This document shows positions 45,403 through 54,449 of a DNA stretch of 64,000 nt, piece after piece (the stretch's first letter is position 1; every line of letters begins with the position of its first letter). The translations under genes and the position numbers were made by a program. Below the pieces are notes generated by a model. That model saw nothing but the letters and a program-made list of their open reading frames with translations. It had not been told where the DNA came from and searched no databases. The stretch is from CAYQVO01 sp964421085 (GTDB taxonomy: Bacteria > Bdellovibrionota_C > UBA2361 > CAYQVO01): NCBI GenBank assembly GCA_964421085.1, contig CAYQVO010000003.1, positions 62,001-126,000 of the forward strand, read 5' to 3'.

Positions 45403-45455
45403 CCGGCCACGACCTCAGGCCTGCTCAAGCGCGCCGGCCGAAGGGTTGTGGCCGG
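45403..45455. repeat. intergenic inverted repeat, possible terminator
   Basis: Arms 45403-45414 (CCGGCCACGACC) and 45444-45455 (GGTTGTGGCCGG) pair over 12 bases with one G-T wobble around a 29-base, GC-rich loop. It lies just after the dihydroorotate dehydrogenase-like gene and before the stop of a convergent small gene. No T tract follows, so a Rho-independent terminator is not secure. Confidence 0.45.
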
Positions 45456-45461
45456 CGACCA

Positions 45462-45683
45462 TCACTTGCCGCACAGATCGTACTTGAATACCCCGATGCT
45501 CCTGAGAAAATCGCCTTCCGCGACCTTCCTGCCTCGTCCGTCGAAAACCACAAAACTGTACATTTGATCCTCAGTGCCGGGGCAGTGAATCAGTTCCAGC
45601 CGGTGCTGCCTGCGCGGAACCGCCTTTCTGACCTCTTTCAGGACACGGCACAAATCGGCAAGTATTATTCTCTCTGTGTTCAA
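45462..45683 (-). CDS. small hypothetical protein, uncertain start
   Basis: A 73-residue frame from a TTG at 45683 with GAGAGAG in front. The sequence looks protein-like (ERIILADLCRVLKEVRKAVP, then MYSFVVFDGRGRKVAEGD) but I know no family. A start 37 codons upstream (ATG at 45794) is possible, although that extension is Arg/His/Pro-rich and unconvincing. A helix followed by a small beta element is suggested. Confidence 0.45.
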   Translation of the reverse strand: MNTERIILADLCRVLKEVRKAVPRRQHRLELIHCPGTEDQMYSFVVFDGRGRKVAEGDFLRSIGVFKYDLCGK

Positions 45684-45817
45684 TCTCTCTCTTCGATGCG
45701 GAAGGAGCGCCGCCGGAAAGGCGGATTCTTCAGCAAATAATAAGATGCTTCCGTGCCGGCTGATTTTTCGGAAAAGTCCGGATTGTAAAAGCAACGGATG
45801 GAGGGTTTCGCTTTCGA

Positions 45818-46315
45818 TTATTCCGCTTCCGCGCGAGGAGCAAGCATCACCACTTTCGGCGGCGTCTTAAGTGCGAATTCTCCCCCGCGATCATAAACAA
45901 GAATTTCTTCTCCTGGATTACCATCTTCATCAAGCCTGACTATCGTGACACTTTCAGAGTTTACGCCGACTACTGCAAAGTGAGCTTCAGCTCGAGTCGG
46001 ATCATCACAGGGCGTTCTCTTGTTGCCCAGGTGAGAGCTGCCGCATGGGTAATTTACCCTCACTACCCCCTTCGGGAATTCAGTCGCACGTTCGAACTCT
46101 TCTGAGCAGATTATGTCACCGACTCTGGGGTCGGTAGTGTAGAGCTCAATGGCGCCTTCTTCATGCTCTGATTCAACAACTCTCAGAAGATGTTCAATAT
46201 CTTTTCTTAAACCTTCGAAAGCTTCTCCAAGCAGATCCGAAAGGCCCTCAGCAGGCGGAAGCCCTAAACGTTCAAGGCTCGTAATAAAGGCGGCGTCAAA
46301 TTGCAGCTTTGCCAT
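45818..46315 (-). CDS. hypothetical protein, 165 residues
   Basis: No family recognised. An N-terminal helical part (FDAAFITSLERLGLP, EAFEGLRKDIEHLLRVVES) is followed by a beta-rich acidic half (ELYTTDPRVGDIICSEEF, AVVGVNSESVTIVRLDEDG, VVMLAPRAEAE) with two Cys near the middle (NYPCGSSHLGN, RTPCDDP). No signal peptide. I took the ATG at 46315; one ten codons upstream is equally possible. Codon-level quality supports a real gene. It lies divergently from the LtaS-like gene and convergent with nothing; its neighbour downstream is the 73-residue frame on the same strand. Confidence 0.6.
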   Translation of the reverse strand: MAKLQFDAAFITSLERLGLPPAEGLSDLLGEAFEGLRKDIEHLLRVVESEHEEGAIELYTTDPRVGDIICSEEFERATEFPKGVVRVNYPCGSSHLGNKRTPCDDPTRAEAHFAVVGVNSESVTIVRLDEDGNPGEEILVYDRGGEFALKTPPKVVMLAPRAEAE

Positions 46316-46403
46316 AGCTTCTTCTTTCTCCTCAAAAACCCCCATCTTCTATATCCCAAGCCCTCAATTCTTAGTCAAATGATCCACAGCTATTTTGAAC
46401 ATT

Positions 46404-46598
46404 ATGAGCGGAAAAATTGCACGACTTGAGGAGTACATAACCGGGCTGTCCAACCTGTTGGTTTGCAAGGTATTTTTCGGCTTCTTTCACTTCTCATCCC
46501 GGTTACTGTCAGGGTCGAAATGTCTCCGGTGGCAGCTTTTGGGAAAACACCTGGCGTATCTGGAAAATTTCCGGACATTCAATATGATTGCTTCATGA
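46404..46598 (+). CDS. possible 64-residue upstream ORF overlapping the LtaS-like gene start
   Basis: The frame MSGKIARLEEYITGLSN runs to a TGA at 46596-46598 that overlaps the ATG at 46595 of the next gene as ATGA. The middle is hydrophobic-aromatic (LLVCKVFFGFFHFSSRLL). The exact stop/start overlap is the only support; composition is not clearly coding and no strong ribosome binding site is present. Might be a coupling leader for the downstream gene. Confidence 0.25.
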   Translation: MSGKIARLEEYITGLSNLLVCKVFFGFFHFSSRLLSGSKCLRWQLLGKHLAYLENFRTFNMIAS

Positions 46599-48847
46599 CA
46601 AAAAACGAGCCGGGCCCCGGGAGGGCCCCTGTTGTTGCGCGCGGCCGTTGCTGGCTCGGCCCGATTATCATACTTCTCGCTCTCTCCATTTATAAATCCT
46701 GGATGATGGGAGGCATCAGCCTCAGGTCTGCATACTTTTTGAAACTCGATCTTCCGCTTATCGGGCTTTTCGGGACTCTCTGCCTTCTTGCCGGCGTACT
46801 GCGTCCCAGGATTCTCCGCCTGCCCATTCATCTCATAATCATGGCAACGCTTCTAGTGTTTGCGACACATGTGGTGAGTCTCATACTCTTCGATCAGAAT
46901 CTCACCGTCCAGAATGTTGTCGACTTCGCCCCCGAATGGAAGTGGGATCTTACGTTCGTCAAATGGTTTCACGTTCTCATCTTTCTCGGGGCGCTGGCTG
47001 TTTACTTTATCAGAACCTGGATTTCGCGGCTCACTGCGAACATTCTCCTTTTTTTATCGCCGATAATCATCGCGGCCGGACTCTGGCCCCTCCCTGATGT
47101 CCCGGAGAATATGGCGAAATACATGTATGACGCCCGTGATCTGCGGGCGCTTTTCACACCAAAGGTTAAATGCCGCGCCTCTTTCACTCCCAATGAAGTT
47201 GAAGCTGCGGAAACGGAAGTATCGAAATCTTCTGAGATCAAAATCGGCGCGCCCCGCCCCAACGTCATACTCGTTATCGTGGAATCGCTTTCGGCGGTTG
47301 ATTCCGCCCGAATCTCAGGATTCCGGAACATTCTTCCGAGACTCGATCGCATCTCTGAAAACGGAATCCTTTTCACCAACTTCTTTGCCAACTACTATCA
47401 GACAAACGGCGCCTTCGTCGCCCTTTTGAATCAGACCGCTCCAATTCCATTTCCCGAATCGAAAGTCCCGATGCTCAGCGCCTTCAGCACCCAGCAGTCA
47501 GTGCCGCGCGAGCTCAAGAAACAGGGCTATCATACTGAGATGCTTCTTAACGGACCGCTGTGGTTCGAAAACGTCCGCAACTACGGGCCCCGCATCGGGT
47601 TCGATGCTGTCGAGGGCTATGATGAAATAGAGCGTTACCGCGACAAACCGACATTCACATGCGGGGTTCCGGGCGATGAATGGCTCTTTGAGGAAGCTGT
47701 CGAGCGGGCCCGGAGATATGCGGATACAAAAGCCCCTTACTTTCTGACTCTTCTTACCACCAGCAGCCATGTGCCGTACGTCGATCCATTAAAGCGGGGC
47801 AATACCGAGGAAAACGTATTCGATTACGTCGATCGGAAGCTCGAGAGTCTTTATCAGCACCTTGACGAAGTGCGCTTCTTCGAAAAGGGTGTGCTGATGA
47901 TCGTCGGCGATCACAGAAAGCCGAAAGCTGTGGGCCCGCGGGAATGGGAGAAGTGGGGAGAGACGGCGAAAGCAAGAGTGCCCCTTGTTGTGACAGGCGC
48001 GGGCATTCCAAAGGGTGTGGTTGACACCCGGTTTTTCCAGCAGGCCGATCTTTTCCGGCACTTTAATGACATGAAAGATCTCTCGAAACCTCTCTCTTCA
48101 TACGCCGTTTTTGTGGATCACTACTCCCGGCTTGTGTGGCAGGATTCGCCAAAGGGAAATCTCGTCATCTACCGGCAGGCCGAAGACGGAAACTTCGAAA
48201 ACTACAAAGCTGTTGTGAACGGAACGTGCTTCACATGGACAGGCAGCAGACCGAAAGACTTCGAGAAGATTGAACGCACAATTCAGGTCGAGCGCGCGAA
48301 GCATCAGGGTACCTATGTCAACGCACCTGTTACCTGCGATGTTAAGATAGATCCTCGGACGAGATTTTCCAGGACTGACCACGGGATTGAAGCGAGGCTT
48401 TTCGAAGGGAAGAATATGAACGGCTTTCTTGATGCTTCTTCGAGCCGTTTCCTCGGAAAAAAAACCGTTCAGAGCGTGGATTTCGAGAATTTTGATTTCA
48501 TCACTCTGCAAAAACCAGGTGAGTTCTCTGCCGAGTTCCTCGGCGCCCTCACCGTGCCTGAAACGGGAATGTACTGGTTCAATGTCGAATCCGCAGATGG
48601 AGTTTGTCTCTCCATCGATCACAAAAAAATCATCGATGCCGGCGACGATAAACCAGTCGGCGATATAGCAGGCCATGCTCTTCTTGCTAAAGGCCGGCAT
48701 GTGTTTGTACTCCGCTCAAACGGCGGGAACGGCAGAGTGAAGCTTACATGGATTGAGCGGCCCGACAGAGAATTCTGGAAACGTTCCGAGAAAAAGCAGT
48801 GGCGGCCTGTGCCTGAAGGGGCGTTCTTCGTGCCGACTGCGCCATAA
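46595..48847 (+). CDS. LtaS-like membrane sulfatase-fold enzyme with C-terminal PA14-like domain
   Basis: A 750-residue protein with about five N-terminal helices (to about residue 170), an alkaline-phosphatase-superfamily domain (about 225-530) with VILVIVESLSAVDSAR, FANYYQTNGAFVALLNQ (Thr nucleophile), LTTSSHVPYVDP and LMIVGDHRKPK, and then a C-terminal beta domain (about 625-740) of PA14 type: GALTVPETGMYWFNVESADG, SIDHKKIIDAG, KGRHVFVLRSNGG. LtaS-like enzymes transfer glycerol phosphate or related groups to envelope glycans; a PA14 lectin-like tail may bind the glycan. Start is uncertain: ATG at 46595 overlaps an upstream frame, and the open frame goes on to 46463. It ends exactly where hairpin copy 2 begins. 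Confidence 0.78.
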   Translation: MTKNEPGPGRAPVVARGRCWLGPIIILLALSIYKSWMMGGISLRSAYFLKLDLPLIGLFGTLCLLAGVLRPRILRLPIHLIIMATLLVFATHVVSLILFDQNLTVQNVVDFAPEWKWDLTFVKWFHVLIFLGALAVYFIRTWISRLTANILLFLSPIIIAAGLWPLPDVPENMAKYMYDARDLRALFTPKVKCRASFTPNEVEAAETEVSKSSEIKIGAPRPNVILVIVESLSAVDSARISGFRNILPRLDRISENGILFTNFFANYYQTNGAFVALLNQTAPIPFPESKVPMLSAFSTQQSVPRELKKQGYHTEMLLNGPLWFENVRNYGPRIGFDAVEGYDEIERYRDKPTFTCGVPGDEWLFEEAVERARRYADTKAPYFLTLLTTSSHVPYVDPLKRGNTEENVFDYVDRKLESLYQHLDEVRFFEKGVLMIVGDHRKPKAVGPREWEKWGETAKARVPLVVTGAGIPKGVVDTRFFQQADLFRHFNDMKDLSKPLSSYAVFVDHYSRLVWQDSPKGNLVIYRQAEDGNFENYKAVVNGTCFTWTGSRPKDFEKIERTIQVERAKHQGTYVNAPVTCDVKIDPRTRFSRTDHGIEARLFEGKNMNGFLDASSSRFLGKKTVQSVDFENFDFITLQKPGEFSAEFLGALTVPETGMYWFNVESADGVCLSIDHKKIIDAGDDKPVGDIAGHALLAKGRHVFVLRSNGGNGRVKLTWIERPDREFWKRSEKKQWRPVPEGAFFVPTAP

Positions 48848-48896
48848 AAAGGGGACGGTTCCTATTTTCGCGGCGAAAATAGGAACCGTCCCCTTT
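48848..48896. repeat. 49-bp perfect hairpin, REP-like, copy 2 (GGGGACGGTTCC core)
   Basis: Perfect 24-base arms (48848-48871 and 48873-48896) around one G. Outer AAAGGGGACGGTTCCT matches copy 1; the inner part (ATTTTCGC against GTTTCCGC) differs but in both is compensated on the other arm. It fills the whole gap between the TAA of the LtaS-like gene (ending 48847) and the TAG of arnT (starting 48897), so it may act as a terminator for both converging transcripts. Confidence 0.88.
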
Positions 48897-50540
48897 CTAA
48901 TAAACCGCCAGTGTATAATTCGCATCCCCCTCCTTTCTCTTCGGCTGGGGCAGACCCTGCCCGAATTCTCTCAGCGTCTTTGTATGAATCAGAAGAGTCA
49001 CGGGCTGTGTCCGAAGGGGATCTTCAATGAGAGACTTCAGCCGCTCTGCCGAAAACATTCTCGAGGGCTCGAACTGAAGACCGTAATCGAGCTCCCCCTG
49101 CTTGCCGAACAGATACACGTCCGACCTCTTAAAGTTCCAGCATACAGCATGGAGAAGCCTCTCGTTAGTCACGAGGAACGAGTCCGCTGAAATGTCGCCC
49201 GCGTGCCGACTGAAGAAATATTCAGGAGTATGCGCCCCTTTCACGTGCTCGGGAACGGCGAAGTGCACGACCAGGAAGACAAAAACAGGGGAAAGTGCGG
49301 TCATTATCATCTGTCTGGAGCAGGTGCCTGCACGGGCTGCAGAAATGCAAAGCGTTCCAAAGGCTGCGAAACCGGCGGACAGAAGGGCCATCTTCCACCA
49401 TTCGGCCGGAATAAACAGGACCTGATTCGCAAAGTGAGCGAAAAAATCGACGGGAAGCGCGACTGCGACGAGCAGGAACAACACACCCGGTATCAAGAGC
49501 CCGATTTTGACTCCCCGGTTCCTCTCTCCCGTTTCAATATACTTCGATATCCCGGCGCCGATAAAAACACTCAGCGGCGCAAAGCATGGAAGAATATAAG
49601 TCTGAAGTTTTCCCTGCGCGATAGAAAGAAGAAGGAAAGGGAACACGAACCAGCAGAGAGCAAAACGGTAAAGGGGCTGAACCGGAAGCGATAACCGGCC
49701 CTTCATCAGTCCAGGCGCAACGAAGCTCCAGGGAAGAGCGCCAAGTATGAGAATGGGAAGGTAGAACCAGAAAGGTTTTGCGTGCTGAGCTTTCGAGGAA
49801 GACGCAAACCTCTGCACATGCTCTTCCCAGAAGAAGTAATTCCAGTAATCCCCTTCGAGCGAATGAATAAGAAGCGCCCACGGCAGCACAACAACGAGCA
49901 TGGCAATCAGCGGAATCCAGGAGTACTTCAGGAATTCAAGCAGCTTTTTTCGCCACAGAAGGTACGGAAGCAGAGCAACTCCAGGAACTGCAAAGGCGAG
50001 AAATCCTTTCGTAAGAAAAGCGCAGCCTGCCGCCGCGCCGCACGCGGCGTATCTCAAGCACCGTTCCCGTCCTTCCGCTTCCGACGCAAGGAAAAACAAG
50101 ACCATCGTCGCGGTCAGAAAAAAAGAAAATGGCCCGTCAAGAACGGTGAACACGCCGGTCATAAAAACCTGCGCAAAGGTCAGAAAGACGACGGGCGGAA
50201 TAAAGGAATCTCTTCCCCGGATTCCCGAGTTCGACAGAAGATACAAAACAAGAAGCGCTGAAAATCCGGCGGCAAGAGCGGACGGAAGCCGCGCGGCAAA
50301 CATGTTCTGCCCGAAGACCAGCATCGAGGACGCGCCCAGCCAGTAGCCAAGCACCGGTTTTTCGAAGTAACGAAGACCGTCAAGTCTCGGTGTTATCCAG
50401 TTGCCCGATGCGAGCATTTCCCTCGGAATCTCCGCATATCGGGATTCATCCGGAATTACCATCGGACGCGCGCCAAGAGGCAGAATGTATAAAAGAACGA
50501 AGAGCCCGATTACAAGCAGGCTGGAACGGTTGCTTTTCAT
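48897..50540 (-). CDS. arnT: ArnT-like glycosyltransferase (lipid A aminoarabinose transferase)
   Basis: A 547-residue GT-C glycosyltransferase of the PMT/ArnT group with about 12 membrane helices. The first periplasmic loop has RPMVIPDESRYAEIPREMLASG with the catalytic Asp/Glu region, followed by TPRLDGLRYFEKPVLGYWLG, typical of ArnT. The C-terminal third is a soluble periplasmic domain. It should move 4-amino-4-deoxy-L-arabinose from undecaprenyl phosphate to lipid A, giving resistance to polymyxin-like peptides. Its start overlaps arnD by 4 bases. Gene order equals the enterobacterial operon, but arnE and arnF do not follow. Confidence 0.88.
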   Translation of the reverse strand: MKSNRSSLLVIGLFVLLYILPLGARPMVIPDESRYAEIPREMLASGNWITPRLDGLRYFEKPVLGYWLGASSMLVFGQNMFAARLPSALAAGFSALLVLYLLSNSGIRGRDSFIPPVVFLTFAQVFMTGVFTVLDGPFSFFLTATMVLFFLASEAEGRERCLRYAACGAAAGCAFLTKGFLAFAVPGVALLPYLLWRKKLLEFLKYSWIPLIAMLVVVLPWALLIHSLEGDYWNYFFWEEHVQRFASSSKAQHAKPFWFYLPILILGALPWSFVAPGLMKGRLSLPVQPLYRFALCWFVFPFLLLSIAQGKLQTYILPCFAPLSVFIGAGISKYIETGERNRGVKIGLLIPGVLFLLVAVALPVDFFAHFANQVLFIPAEWWKMALLSAGFAAFGTLCISAARAGTCSRQMIMTALSPVFVFLVVHFAVPEHVKGAHTPEYFFSRHAGDISADSFLVTNERLLHAVCWNFKRSDVYLFGKQGELDYGLQFEPSRMFSAERLKSLIEDPLRTQPVTLLIHTKTLREFGQGLPQPKRKEGDANYTLAVY

Positions 50541-51436
50541 GATTCTCCCGGAAACTCCTGAACAGCCACAACCCCCTCTCTCCCGGGAATTTCCCTCTGA
50601 ACAATCCGGCTCGACGGCAGAGCCTTCCCGTCGGCGATAAACGCCGAGAGAGGAACAAACGAAATCTCCCGCTCCCGGCTTTTCTTCAAAAAATCATCAA
50701 AAAGATCCAGGCATGCGATCCCTTCAGCTTCAGCGTGCATCGTGAGGATATTTAAAGCATCCGGACGCATCCGGGACAGGACGAAATCGTTGTAGTTTTC
50801 CGCGGAAACGCCGTCATTTCCTATGACTTCATCATATGTGGGAATCGTGGATGGAATCTGGGGCTGAAACGTTCTTCCATCGTCGCTCACGGGCAGGAAA
50901 ACGGAATCCCCCCGGCAGTCGCTGTTATATCGGAAGGGGAATTTCGCCTTTTCGGCAAGCATTCTGTCATCTGCCTTCCAGCCCGGGGCAGCCGAACATG
51001 ACGGGAACTCTCCAAGCAGATCTCCAAGCTCCTCAGCTCCCGTTTTCAACGACTCGAAAATCAGCGCCGGCGTCCATTCCTCCATGTGGGCCTGCCATGC
51101 GTAGTGATCCCATGCGTGAAGCCCCGCCTCGTGGCCTGCATTTTTCGTGTCTTTGATTATTTTCCCAAGACGCTTGCCGATTAACGGCCCCCTTCCGAGA
51201 GTTCCTTTGAAAATAATATCCCACCCATAAAGGCTTACTGCCCTGCTTCGAAGCATCTTGATGAAAAATGCCGGTTTGAGAAGACGGAAGATGTGCCTTC
51301 CCATATTGTCGGGGCCGACAGAAAAGAAAAAAGTCGACGAAACGGAATATTTGTCGAACAGCCGGAGCAGATTCGGGACCCCGTCCCTCGTACCCCGGAA
51401 GGTGTCGACATCTATTCTCATGCCGGCCGTGATCAA
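50537..51436 (-). CDS. arnD: ArnD-like 4-deoxy-4-formamido-arabinose-phosphoundecaprenol deformylase
   Basis: A 299-residue NodB-type polysaccharide deacetylase. MRIDVDTFRGTRDGVPNLL carries the catalytic Asp/metal Asp, HEAGLHAWDHYAWQAHMEEW has the metal-binding His pair and ArnD-specific sequence, and GWKADDRM and MHAEAEG close the fold. It removes the formyl group after sugar transfer to the lipid carrier. Overlaps arnT by 4 bases and lies 24 bases after arnA. Confidence 0.92.
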   Translation of the reverse strand: MITAGMRIDVDTFRGTRDGVPNLLRLFDKYSVSSTFFFSVGPDNMGRHIFRLLKPAFFIKMLRSRAVSLYGWDIIFKGTLGRGPLIGKRLGKIIKDTKNAGHEAGLHAWDHYAWQAHMEEWTPALIFESLKTGAEELGDLLGEFPSCSAAPGWKADDRMLAEKAKFPFRYNSDCRGDSVFLPVSDDGRTFQPQIPSTIPTYDEVIGNDGVSAENYNDFVLSRMRPDALNILTMHAEAEGIACLDLFDDFLKKSREREISFVPLSAFIADGKALPSSRIVQREIPGREGVVAVQEFPGES

Positions 51437-51460
51437 TCTCCTCTCCTTCGATATGCCCGT

Positions 51461-53452
51461 TCAGGCGGTATACCCGGATGATATCGCCTGCCTCAGGAAG
51501 AAATCCAGAGTCTGCTCCACGGAGTCTTTGAGACCGACTGTCGGCGTCCAGTCGAGATAACGCTTCGCGTTCCGAATGCTCGGCCTCCGATGCTGCACAT
51601 CCTGATATCCCCGCCCGTAATACGAACCGCTCTCGACTTCCTTTATCCCTGCGAATGGAGGGAATTTACTCCTCAGCGGATGCCTGTCGTAAATATCGAG
51701 CAGCAGTTCAGCCAGCTCCCTGATGCTCGCTTCGTTATCGGGATTTCCGATATTGAAGATCCTGCCGCTGCACAATCCGTCCCGGTTTTCTATGATCCTG
51801 AAAAGACCCTCGATGCCGTCGGAGAGATCGGTGAAGCATCGCTTCTGCAGACCGCCATCTATGAGCTGAATCGGCGTCCCTTCGACCAGGTTCAGTATGA
51901 GCTGAGTGATCGCCCTTGAACTTCCGATTCGCGCGGATGAAAGACTGTCCAGTTTGGGGCCGATCCAGTTGAACGGCCTGAACAGAGTAAAGTCCAGCCC
52001 TTCCTTGTCTCCATAAGCCCAGATGACCCGGTCAAGGAGCTGCTTGCTGCACGAATATATCCAGCGCTGCATCCGGATGGGACCCGTAATCAACCTCGAG
52101 TCATCCTCATCGAACTCCTCCTCGTCGCACATGCCGTAAACTTCGGAGGTCGACGGAAAAATGATCCGCTTCCCGTATTTTGCGCAGTACCGCACCACCC
52201 TCAGGTTCTCTTCGAAATCAAGTTCGAACACCTTCAGCGGATTCCGCGTATACTCAATCGGTGTTGCAATCGCGACAAGCGGCAGGACTATGTCGCACCT
52301 CTTGATGTGATATTCAATCCATTCCCTGTGAACCGAGATATCACCTTCGAAGAAATAAAAATCCCCGCGCCCCCTGAGGTCGTCGAGGTAATTCGAGCGA
52401 AGGTCCATCCCGTGAACTTCATACCTGCCTGTCTCGAGGAGCCGCTCCGCAAGCGCATTTCCAATAAACCCGTTCACTCCAAGTATCAGAATGCTCTTTT
52501 TCCGGGCGGCATCCACCTTTGCGCTGAACCTTCCACCAAGGGTCATTCCCTCAACGATATTGAGTTCCGATGCAAGCTGAGTCCCCGTTACGCAGACACC
52601 TTCTTCCGTCTGCCCCTGTTCTATCTGCACAGCGCCTTTGCCGCAGGCGACAACAAAGGGGTTAAGAGAAATTATCGTGCCGGGATTCTTTCCGGATGGA
52701 TGCCGGGGAATATCGACCACAGCCCATAACGTGCATTTCTTCTCTCCCCGGAAAGAAAAGGCGCCTGAATAAGGAGAAGTCATCGCCCTCACGAGATTCC
52801 AGATTTCTGTTGAAGACCGGGTCCAGTCGATCTCTCCACATTCCGCCTTAATCTCGCCGTAAAAGGTCGCGGCGGAATAATCCTGCTCCCTTCTCGGCGC
52901 CTTTCCCGATTTTATAAGGGGCAGATTTTTCCTCAGCATTCCCGCAGCCGTCTCAGTCGCCTTGTCCACCAGCGTCCTTGCGGTGTCCTGCGGAGTGATG
53001 CTGATTACTTCCTGCGCGATAATATCTCCATCTTCAGGACTGGGAGTCATGTAATGAAGCGTCACGCCCGTTTCATTCTCCCCGTTCATCAGCGCCCGGC
53101 CCAGACTGCACTTTCCGCGGTAGCGCGGAAGAAGCGAATCATGAACATTGACTGCGCCGAGCTTTGGTATGTCCAGTATTCTGCTCCCCACCATGTTTTT
53201 GTACTGAAAGGAGAACATTATGTCCGGTTTCATCTCCTCAATCCGCTTCACCCAGATCGGATGGTTGATATCGTCAGGAGCAAAAGTCGGGATTCCCAGA
53301 GACGCCGAAAGCTCTGCCGCGGACCTGAACCAGATCTTTTCTCCCGGATCGTTCCGGTGCGTAAAAACAGCCGCAATCTCAAATCCCGCTTCACGGAGCG
53401 ATTCAATACCGGTGCAGCCCATATTATGCCAGGCAAGAACAACAGCTTTCAT
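51461..53452 (-). CDS. arnA: bifunctional UDP-glucuronate decarboxylase / UDP-aminoarabinose formyltransferase
   Basis: A 663-residue two-domain protein. The N-terminal formyltransferase (about 1-305) has [28 protein letters not shown] (Asn/His of the active site) and [10 protein letters not shown] (catalytic Asp). The C-terminal decarboxylase (about 316-663) has NAD-binding [33 protein letters not shown] and the YxxxK pair in [11 protein letters not shown]. Length equals E. coli ArnA (660). It makes UDP-4-keto-arabinose and later formylates the amino sugar. Lies 12 bases after arnC. Confidence 0.96.
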   Translation of the reverse strand: MKAVVLAWHNMGCTGIESLREAGFEIAAVFTHRNDPGEKIWFRSAAELSASLGIPTFAPDDINHPIWVKRIEEMKPDIMFSFQYKNMVGSRILDIPKLGAVNVHDSLLPRYRGKCSLGRALMNGENETGVTLHYMTPSPEDGDIIAQEVISITPQDTARTLVDKATETAAGMLRKNLPLIKSGKAPRREQDYSAATFYGEIKAECGEIDWTRSSTEIWNLVRAMTSPYSGAFSFRGEKKCTLWAVVDIPRHPSGKNPGTIISLNPFVVACGKGAVQIEQGQTEEGVCVTGTQLASELNIVEGMTLGGRFSAKVDAARKKSILILGVNGFIGNALAERLLETGRYEVHGMDLRSNYLDDLRGRGDFYFFEGDISVHREWIEYHIKRCDIVLPLVAIATPIEYTRNPLKVFELDFEENLRVVRYCAKYGKRIIFPSTSEVYGMCDEEEFDEDDSRLITGPIRMQRWIYSCSKQLLDRVIWAYGDKEGLDFTLFRPFNWIGPKLDSLSSARIGSSRAITQLILNLVEGTPIQLIDGGLQKRCFTDLSDGIEGLFRIIENRDGLCSGRIFNIGNPDNEASIRELAELLLDIYDRHPLRSKFPPFAGIKEVESGSYYGRGYQDVQHRRPSIRNAKRYLDWTPTVGLKDSVEQTLDFFLRQAISSGYTA

Positions 53453-53464
53453 AAACTCTCCTTT

Positions 53465-54448
53465 CTAAACCGCAATGCGGCAGGGCGTGTCGCCGAGACC
53501 TGCTCCTTCGATCCGCTCGATAAAATGACGGGGTCTTGCCCGCACATCGTTGTAAATCCGTCCGATATATTCTCCAAGCAGCCCCATCCCCATGAACTGA
53601 GCGCCGATAAACACAAAGAGCACGGCAAAAAGAGTAAAGACGCCGGACGCTGCCCATTCCGCGCCGTAAAGGACGCGCATCACCATCAGAAAAACTCCGA
53701 AGCCCGTTCCCGACAGGGCAATCAGGGCGCCAACTATGCTCAGAAGACGGAGCGGGAAAGTCGTCATGTTAGTGAGAAGGTCGAACTGGAGGTTGATCAG
53801 CTTCCAGACGCTGTATTTGGATCCTCCCTCAGCTCTCGCATTGTGTCCGACCTCGATCTCGGCAGTACGACGGGCAAAACTGTTGGCAAGAACGGGGATA
53901 AACGTACTGTGCTCGCTGCACTGCAGCATGGCTTCGACCACATGCTTTCTGTACGCGCGCAGCATGCAGCCGTAGTCGCGCATTCTTACTCCCGTGGCCC
54001 TCTGCGCCGCTTTGTTCACTATGAACGACGCTGTTCTGCGGAAGATTGAGTCCTGACGGTTCGCCCTTATGCTTGCGACCACATCGAACCCCTCCTCCGC
54101 GGTGCGGACCAGGTTGGGTATCTCTTCCGGCGGATTCTGAAGATCGGCGTCGAGTGTGACGACCACGTCTCCCTTTGCCTCCGCAAAACCTGCCATGACC
54201 GCCGCGTGCTGCCCGTAATTCCTGTTTAGAATCACGCCTTTTACATGTCCGTAATGGGCCTGCGCCCCCGCGGTGATGAGATCCGCCGAGGCATCTGCGC
54301 TTCCGTCGTCAACGAGAATTATCTCGTAAGGTTTCTGAAGCCTCTCGCACGCCGACACGCACCGCGAAACGAGCTGCTCAATATTCCTTTCTTCATTGAA
54401 TACAGGAATAACGACCGATAGTGAATCGAGAGGACCTTTCGCCGCCAT
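53465..54448 (-). CDS. arnC: undecaprenyl-phosphate 4-deoxy-4-formamido-L-arabinose transferase
   Basis: A 327-residue GT2 glycosyltransferase with [18 protein letters not shown], the metal-binding [27 protein letters not shown] and two C-terminal helices ([20 protein letters not shown] and [19 protein letters not shown]), then [19 protein letters not shown]. It moves the formylated sugar to undecaprenyl phosphate on the cytoplasmic face. One base separates it from arnB. Confidence 0.95.
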   Translation of the reverse strand: MAAKGPLDSLSVVIPVFNEERNIEQLVSRCVSACERLQKPYEIILVDDGSADASADLITAGAQAHYGHVKGVILNRNYGQHAAVMAGFAEAKGDVVVTLDADLQNPPEEIPNLVRTAEEGFDVVASIRANRQDSIFRRTASFIVNKAAQRATGVRMRDYGCMLRAYRKHVVEAMLQCSEHSTFIPVLANSFARRTAEIEVGHNARAEGGSKYSVWKLINLQFDLLTNMTTFPLRLLSIVGALIALSGTGFGVFLMVMRVLYGAEWAASGVFTLFAVLFVFIGAQFMGMGLLGEYIGRIYNDVRARPRHFIERIEGAGLGDTPCRIAV

Positions 54449-54449
54449 A

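Noticed and set aside
48841..48900. Hairpin copy 2 as an insertion sequence end
   Set aside because: No transposase frame or target duplication flanks either copy; the elements are short stand-alone palindromes.
53054..54049. 331-codon plus-strand frame
   Set aside because: It runs across the boundary of arnA and arnC on the other strand; both are clear genes.
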